Shown here piece after piece: positions 59,568 to 64,000 of a stretch of DNA of 64,000 bases; positions within the stretch are counted from its first letter, which is position 1, and every line of letters begins with the position of its first letter. The stretch covers positions 124,001 to 188,000 of the forward strand of contig NZ_QJKC01000004.1 in NCBI RefSeq assembly GCF_003202035.1. Reading direction: 5' to 3'. The notes beneath the pieces were generated by a model, which saw nothing but the letters and a program-made list of their open reading frames with translations, had not been told where the DNA came from and made no database searches. The stretch is from Aquitalea magnusonii. GTDB taxonomy: Bacteria; Pseudomonadota; Gammaproteobacteria; Burkholderiales; Chromobacteriaceae. The translations under genes were made by a program, and so were the position numbers.

Positions 59568-61324
59568 GGCAGACGGAAACGCTTGAGGACGTCCTGCAGC
59601 GCCTCATTGCCGGGATCGCGCGCCAACGCACGGTTCCACACGCCCAGCGCTTCCTGCTTGCGGCCCAGCCTCCACATCACCTCGCCCATATGGGCGGCGA
59701 CTTCGCTGTCCTGCATGGCGGCGTAGGAGCGCTCCAGGTATTTCAGGGCGGCTTCGTTGCGTCCCAGCTTGAACAGCACCCATCCCATGCTGTCGAGGAT
59801 CATCGGATTATCCGGGTCGGCCTTGAGTGCCTTTTCGATATAAGCGAGAGCCTCCAAGTGGCGGCTGCTGCGATTGGCCAGGGTATAGCCCAGGGCATTG
59901 AGCGCCTGTGGATCGTCCGGCTTTTCCTTGAGCAGGGCCTTCAGGTCACGTTCGGCATCGCCTAGATTGCCCAGCTGGTCGGAGACCAGTGCGCGGTCGT
60001 AGAGCAGCTCGGGCGAGCGCGGCCAGCTTTCCAGCGCCTGGGTCAGAATGCGGTAGGACAGGTCGTAGCGCTTGGCATTGCGTGCCATTTCGGCCTGCTG
60101 CATGGCCACCTGCACTTTTTCCTGCTCGCCCTCGCCCAGCGGCGCCAGTCGCTGCAGCGCCTGGTCCAGCTTGCCATCGGCAGCGTCCAATGCGGCCAGC
60201 CGGGCTTGCGCGGGCAGATACTGCGGCCCCTTGCCCACGCTTTCATACCAGCGATACGCCGCGCTCTTGTCCTGGCGGTCTTCTGCCACCTGGCCCAGGG
60301 TGAAGCGGATGAAGTCGGCTTCCGGGTGTTTCTGCTGCAGGGCGGCACTCAGGCGCTGGTCGGCTGCGTCAAGATCGCGCAACTGGTAGGCCAGCAAACC
60401 GGTGGCATAAAGCAGTTCCGGATTGTCCGGATTCTGCTTGAGCAAGGCTTCAAAGGCACTGCGTGCCTCGACAAAGCGCTTGGCCCCCACCAGCAGGCGC
60501 GGATAGGCCGTGCGCAGTTCCAGCCCGGCATCGGGACGGCGCTGCAGTTCGCGCTGCAGGAAATCGATGGCCTGGTCCAGCCGGATGCGGCGCAGACGGT
60601 CGGTTTGCCAGGCTACCGGCAGATCCCATTTGGGGGCGATCTGCGCCAGCCGGTCGAACTCGCGCTGGATGGTGGCTTCGTCATTGATCTCTGCCGCCAC
60701 GGCGATGACGGCAAAACGGGCTTCCGGCAGCTCCGGATAGCGGCTGGCCAGGCGGTTGACCAGCGCCGATGCCGCCTGCTTGTCGGACTGGCGGGCCGTC
60801 AGCCGCGCCAGTTGCACGAAGATGTCGGGGGCACGCTGCGGCTCGCGCTTGAGCAGGTCTTCCACCAGCGGCTCGCTTTCCGCCAGCTTGCCGGAACGCA
60901 ACATGGTGATGAACAGCTGCTCGCGCGGGACTTGCGAGCTGGGGTCCAGCTCCATCCACAAGGCCAGCGCAGCGGAGGCTTCTTTCAATTGTCCGGAGAA
61001 CAGGGCGAACTCGGCAGCGCGCTGGGCCAGCCGCGGGTCTTTGGTCTGGCGGGCCAGATCGAGATAGGTCACCGCAGAGGAACCGGCCGCGCCGCGCTGG
61101 GCGGCGATTTCGCTGGCCAGTACGCCATAGACGATTTGCGGCGTCAGCTCCAGCCGGGGCAGATTGGCAGTGTCCTCGGCGCTGGCTGTCGCTTCGTCGT
61201 CAGCCGCTTCCGCATTGCTCGGGGCCGGCGCATTGCTGTGCAAGGGGGATTTCAAGGTGGTGCAGGCTGACAACAGCAGCACCAGCAGCAAGGAAATAGG
61301 TCGATTCAGCGGTGTCATTCGCAT
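59564..61324 (-). CDS. Tetratricopeptide-repeat lipoprotein
   Basis: Predicted outer-membrane-anchored scaffold of 586 residues. A signal peptide with lipobox LLSAC is followed by an acidic linker and about 10-13 TPR-like helical hairpins from residue 60 to the end (for example DPDNPMILDSMGWVLFKLGR). It is translationally coupled to lolB, a conserved arrangement in Neisseriales and relatives; the exact role is unknown. ATG 61324 or 61318 may be the start, with no strong binding site. An extended -10 TGCTATTCT lies just upstream. Confidence 0.85.
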   Translation of the reverse strand: MRMTPLNRPISLLLVLLLSACTTLKSPLHSNAPAPSNAEAADDEATASAEDTANLPRLELTPQIVYGVLASEIAAQRGAAGSSAVTYLDLARQTKDPRLAQRAAEFALFSGQLKEASAALALWMELDPSSQVPREQLFITMLRSGKLAESEPLVEDLLKREPQRAPDIFVQLARLTARQSDKQAASALVNRLASRYPELPEARFAVIAVAAEINDEATIQREFDRLAQIAPKWDLPVAWQTDRLRRIRLDQAIDFLQRELQRRPDAGLELRTAYPRLLVGAKRFVEARSAFEALLKQNPDNPELLYATGLLAYQLRDLDAADQRLSAALQQKHPEADFIRFTLGQVAEDRQDKSAAYRWYESVGKGPQYLPAQARLAALDAADGKLDQALQRLAPLGEGEQEKVQVAMQQAEMARNAKRYDLSYRILTQALESWPRSPELLYDRALVSDQLGNLGDAERDLKALLKEKPDDPQALNALGYTLANRSSRHLEALAYIEKALKADPDNPMILDSMGWVLFKLGRNEAALKYLERSYAAMQDSEVAAHMGEVMWRLGRKQEALGVWNRALARDPGNEALQDVLKRFRLP

Positions 61325-61405
61325 GGAGTCTGTGCCGGTTGAACGCGTAGAATAGCACGCTCGGTTATTTGATCTAGTCAATCTTGTCCTGAAAGCAAAA
61401 GCAGC

Positions 61406-62221
61406 ATGCCTGAATTGCCTGAAGTCGAAACGACCCGTCGTGGTGTGGCACCCTATCTGGACGGTGCCACGCTGCAAGGTGCCATCGTGCGTGATGGCCG
61501 CCTGCGCTGGCCGGTGCCGCCACAACTGGACGCCATTCTTTCCGGTCTGACAGTACGCGCAGTCACGCGTCGTGCCAAGTACCTGATCATCCATTTCGAT
61601 AGTGGTTCCCTGCTGATCCATCTGGGGATGTCCGGCAGCCTGCGCTATGTTCCGGCCACCACCCCGGCGCAGAAACATGATCATATCGACCTGAAGCTGG
61701 GCAGCCATGTGCTGCGCTACCGCGATCCGCGCCGCTTTGGTGCCATGCTGTGGCATGTGGGGCCGCTGGAGTTTCATCCGCTATTGCAGGCGCTGGGGCC
61801 GGAGCCCCTGACCGACGACTTCAACGGTGATGTGCTGCACGCTGCCATCAGCAAGCGCAGCGCCGCCATCAAGCTGGTCATCATGGATAATCACGTGGTG
61901 GTTGGCGTGGGCAATATCTACGCCAACGAATCGCTATTCCATGCCGGCATCAACCCCACCCGCGCGGCCAGCACGCTGAGCCGGGCGGAATGCCAGGCAC
62001 TGGCGACGGAAATCAAGCGGGTACTGGCGCTGGCGATCGAGGCCGGTGGCAGCACGCTGCGCGATTTCGTCAACACCGAGGGCAAGTCCGGCTACTTCCA
62101 GCAGGAATACTTTGTCTACGACCGGCAGGAGCAGGCCTGTCGCATCTGCAGCAGCCCGATTCGGCAGATACGGCAAGGCCAAAGGAGTTCCTACTATTGC
62201 CCGCTGTGCCAGCCATGCTAG
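61406..62221 (+). CDS. mutM: Formamidopyrimidine-DNA glycosylase
   Basis: Base-excision repair enzyme removing 8-oxoguanine and formamidopyrimidines, with AP-lyase activity. The 271 residues start [13 protein letters not shown] with catalytic Pro2 and Glu3, have Lys57 in RRAKYLI, the helix-two-turn-helix with [13 protein letters not shown], and a C-terminal zinc finger CRIC ... CPLC. It diverges from the TPR lipoprotein gene across 81 bp. Confidence 0.98.
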   Translation: MPELPEVETTRRGVAPYLDGATLQGAIVRDGRLRWPVPPQLDAILSGLTVRAVTRRAKYLIIHFDSGSLLIHLGMSGSLRYVPATTPAQKHDHIDLKLGSHVLRYRDPRRFGAMLWHVGPLEFHPLLQALGPEPLTDDFNGDVLHAAISKRSAAIKLVIMDNHVVVGVGNIYANESLFHAGINPTRAASTLSRAECQALATEIKRVLALAIEAGGSTLRDFVNTEGKSGYFQQEYFVYDRQEQACRICSSPIRQIRQGQRSSYYCPLCQPC

Positions 62222-62263
62222 AGTGGCTGATCATTCAACCCCGCACATGAAGCGCCGCGCACC

Positions 62264-63094
62264 TTGAAGTCTACTGCTACCACGTCTTACCTCACCCGCG
62301 CCAGCCGTTTGCTGCGCCTGGTCTGTCACATTGCCTTGGGCATTTTCATCGTCGCCACCCGTTATCCGCGCCTGGCCCAGGCCGAGCGCGCCGTGGTCAC
62401 GCGGCGCTGGTCCGGTCATCTGCTGAAGATTCTCGGCATCTCGGTGCGGGTGGAGGGCGTGAATCCGGGCTTTTATCCGCCCAATACCCTGCTGGTGGCC
62501 AACCATGTGTCCTGGCTGGATATTTTCGTACTGAGCAGCTGCACGGTGTCGCGCTTTGTCGCCAAGCGCGAAATCCGCTCCTGGCCGCTGATCGGCTGGG
62601 TGGTGAATGCGGGCGGCACGCTGTTTATCGACCGCAGCAATCGCCGCGACGCCAGCCGCGTCAACCAGCTGCTGGCCGATGCGCTGGGCAAGGGCAGTTG
62701 CATGGCGGTGTTTCCGGAGGCCACCACCTCGGAAGGGCACGGCATCCTGCCATTCAAGGCCTCGCTGTTTGAAGCAGCCCTGCCCTCGCGCAGTACGGTG
62801 CAGCCGGTGTCCATGCGCTACCAGCTGCCCGATGGCAGCCTGACCACCGCGCCGGCCTACGCCGGCGACACCACTTTCTGGCAAAGCATCAAGCGGATAC
62901 TGGCGCAGCCGGCGATGGAGGTCGTACTGACATACGGCCAGCCGCTAAAGGCGGGCGAAGGCGAGCTGACCACGCGTTTTGCCCTGTCGGAGCGGGCGTT
63001 CCGCGAAGTCAGCCTGGGCCTCAAGCTGCCACTTCCCGATACACCGGGCAGGGCAGCGAAAACGTCTGCCGATCCTCAAGCCGAAGTGCAGTAA
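62264..63094 (+). CDS. 1-acyl-sn-glycerol-3-phosphate acyltransferase (PlsC-like)
   Basis: Predicted inner-membrane enzyme making phosphatidic acid by acylating lysophosphatidic acid, or acylating an ornithine-lipid-type substrate. The 276 residues have an N-terminal hydrophobic segment, the HX4D motif in ANHVSWLDIF, the FPEATTSEG motif and a final basic tail. The only in-frame start before the helix is TTG at 62264, 42 bp after mutM; no good binding site is visible. The last 74 bp overlap the 3' end of apaH on the other strand. Confidence 0.88.
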   Translation: MKSTATTSYLTRASRLLRLVCHIALGIFIVATRYPRLAQAERAVVTRRWSGHLLKILGISVRVEGVNPGFYPPNTLLVANHVSWLDIFVLSSCTVSRFVAKREIRSWPLIGWVVNAGGTLFIDRSNRRDASRVNQLLADALGKGSCMAVFPEATTSEGHGILPFKASLFEAALPSRSTVQPVSMRYQLPDGSLTTAPAYAGDTTFWQSIKRILAQPAMEVVLTYGQPLKAGEGELTTRFALSERAFREVSLGLKLPLPDTPGRAAKTSADPQAEVQ

Positions 63095-63842
63095 GGCTGC
63101 CGCCCCACAGGCAGCCACTGTCGATGGACAGGATGTCTTCGGTCACATGCAGGCCCAGTGCCGACCAGTGGCCGCAAATGATGGGCGTGTGGCTGCTGCG
63201 CCGGCCCTTGGCCTCGAACCAGGGAATCAGGTTGGCCGGCGCACCGTCCAGCTCGCCCTTGTAAGCCAGATCAACCTCCCCTTCCCGGGTGATGAAGCGC
63301 ATGCGGGTCATGGCATTGACGATCACCCGCAGCCGCTCGGCGCCCTTCAGGTCGTCAGCCCAGCGCGTGGGCTTGTTGCCATACAGCCGTGACAGGAAGT
63401 CGCGGTAGTAAGGGCCGGACAGGCCGTCCTCCACCTCTTCAGCCAGCCGCAATGCCTTGTCTATGCTCCACTCCGGCAGCAGGCCGGCATGCACCATGGC
63501 ATAGCCTTGCTCGGCAATCATCAGCGGCTGGCAGCGCAGCCAGTCCAGCAGCACCTTGCCGTCCGCCGCGTTCAGGATGTCGTCCACCGTATCACTGCGG
63601 TGCAGCTTGCCAAAGCCTTCGGACACCGCCAGCAAATGCAGGTCGTGATTGCCCAGCACGATCTGCACCCGGTCCTGTTGCTGGAATACCCAGCGCAGCA
63701 CCTGCAAGGACTCCGGGCCACGGTTGACCAGGTCACCGGTCAGCCACAGCGTATCCTTGCCGGGATTGAATTCGATTTGTCGCAGCAGTTGCTGAAAGGG
63801 GCCGAAACAGCCCTGGATATCGCCAATTGCGTATGTCGCCAT
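63021..63842 (-). CDS. apaH: Symmetrical diadenosine tetraphosphatase
   Basis: Cleaves Ap4A and related stress alarmones (and Np4 RNA caps) symmetrically. The start at 63842 (MATYAIGDIQGCF) gives 273 residues, as expected. Metallophosphatase motifs: GDIQGCFGPF, GDLVNRGPES, GNHDLHLLAV and the late ICGHWSALGLH. The longer in-frame start at 63896 lacks a homologous extension. Its 3' end overlaps the converging PlsC-like gene. Confidence 0.96.
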   Translation of the reverse strand: MATYAIGDIQGCFGPFQQLLRQIEFNPGKDTLWLTGDLVNRGPESLQVLRWVFQQQDRVQIVLGNHDLHLLAVSEGFGKLHRSDTVDDILNAADGKVLLDWLRCQPLMIAEQGYAMVHAGLLPEWSIDKALRLAEEVEDGLSGPYYRDFLSRLYGNKPTRWADDLKGAERLRVIVNAMTRMRFITREGEVDLAYKGELDGAPANLIPWFEAKGRRSSHTPIICGHWSALGLHVTEDILSIDSGCLWGGSLTALRLEDRQTFSLPCPVYREVAA

Positions 63843-64000
63843 CTTCACCTCTGACAATGCGGCTGGTCGCACCGGGCCAACCGCGGATAGTCTCATGATA
63901 CCCCATGCTACAATGCACGGCCTTGGTTACCACGATGCTACGCCGCCCGACAGCCGCCCTGGCTTTCGCCCGGCCAGCCTCACCGCCGGAACTCCACCCA
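63843..64000. other. Right edge: apaH upstream region and possible start of a new gene
   Basis: No complete gene. A TACAAT (63909-63914) could be a plus-strand -10 box. An ATG at 63935 opens a frame that stays open to the edge (22 codons), too short to assign. Confidence 0.3.

Overview
The window looks like a chromosomal segment of a GC-rich betaproteobacterium of the order Neisseriales, most likely Chromobacteriaceae (the Chromobacterium/Aquitalea/Vogesella group). This is inferred from the order lolB-ispE-tRNA-Gln-prs-rplY-pth-ychF, from a groESL operon carrying a CIRCE operator, and from the general protein types; no database search was possible. About 55 protein genes and one tRNA can be supported. 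No CRISPR array, rRNA, intact insertion sequence or prophage was seen.

Region 1 (1-1300) holds the 5' part of groEL and all of groES on the minus strand, behind a CIRCE element that abuts a sigma70-type promoter. Region 2 (1300-9240) is a surface-polysaccharide block: a minus-strand polyprenyl-phosphate sugar-1-phosphate transferase diverges from a plus-strand operon with the complete dTDP-L-rhamnose cassette (rfbB, rfbD, rfbA, rfbC), two family-2 glycosyltransferases and a Wzx-like flippase.

Region 3 (9303-27666) is the centrepiece: a tightly packed minus-strand run of 16 genes, many with 4-base stop/start overlaps. In transcription order it starts with CDP-3,6-dideoxyhexose genes (rfbF, rfbG, rfbH). 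Next come GtrA/GtrB-like proteins, an extended SDR, a CBS-domain nucleotidyltransferase, a large GT-C-like membrane protein and an acyltransferase-3. Last come a NeuB-type synthase, a nucleotide-sugar 6-dehydrogenase, an ArnA/UXS-like SDR, a LegC-type aminotransferase, a NeuC-type 2-epimerase, a NeuD-type acetyltransferase and a TPP-dependent lyase. No CMP-sugar synthetase is present. The set suggests an unusual ulosonic acid plus a dideoxy (possibly branched) sugar. The middle of the run (about 17.6-24.5 kb) and the 600-bp gap upstream of rfbF are visibly AT-rich compared with their flanks.

Region 4 (28.3-30.7 kb) has an O-antigen ligase-type protein and a family-9 glycosyltransferase. Region 5 (30.8-42.4 kb) has gltB/gltD (glutamate synthase), a phospholipase-D-type cardiolipin synthase relative, a PLP amino-acid decarboxylase with a long untranslated leader, and a diguanylate cyclase. 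Region 6 (42.7-54.4 kb) is metabolic and transport accessory content: a GMC oxidoreductase next to an AraC regulator, ferredoxin-NADP reductase with a palindromic operator candidate, a trans-sulfuration PLP enzyme, an acyl-CoA ligase, a VOC protein, an amino-acid ABC transporter lacking its ATPase, a TauE/SafE permease and a DUF945 protein. Region 7 (54.5-63.9 kb) is conserved housekeeping: ychF, pth, rplY, prs, tRNA-Gln, ispE, lolB, a TPR lipoprotein, mutM, a PlsC-like acyltransferase and apaH.

Regions 2-4 work together: they can supply a lipid-linked initiating sugar, dTDP-rhamnose, a CDP-dideoxy sugar and an ulosonic acid, together with transferases, a flippase and a ligase for an LPS O-antigen or similar glycan.
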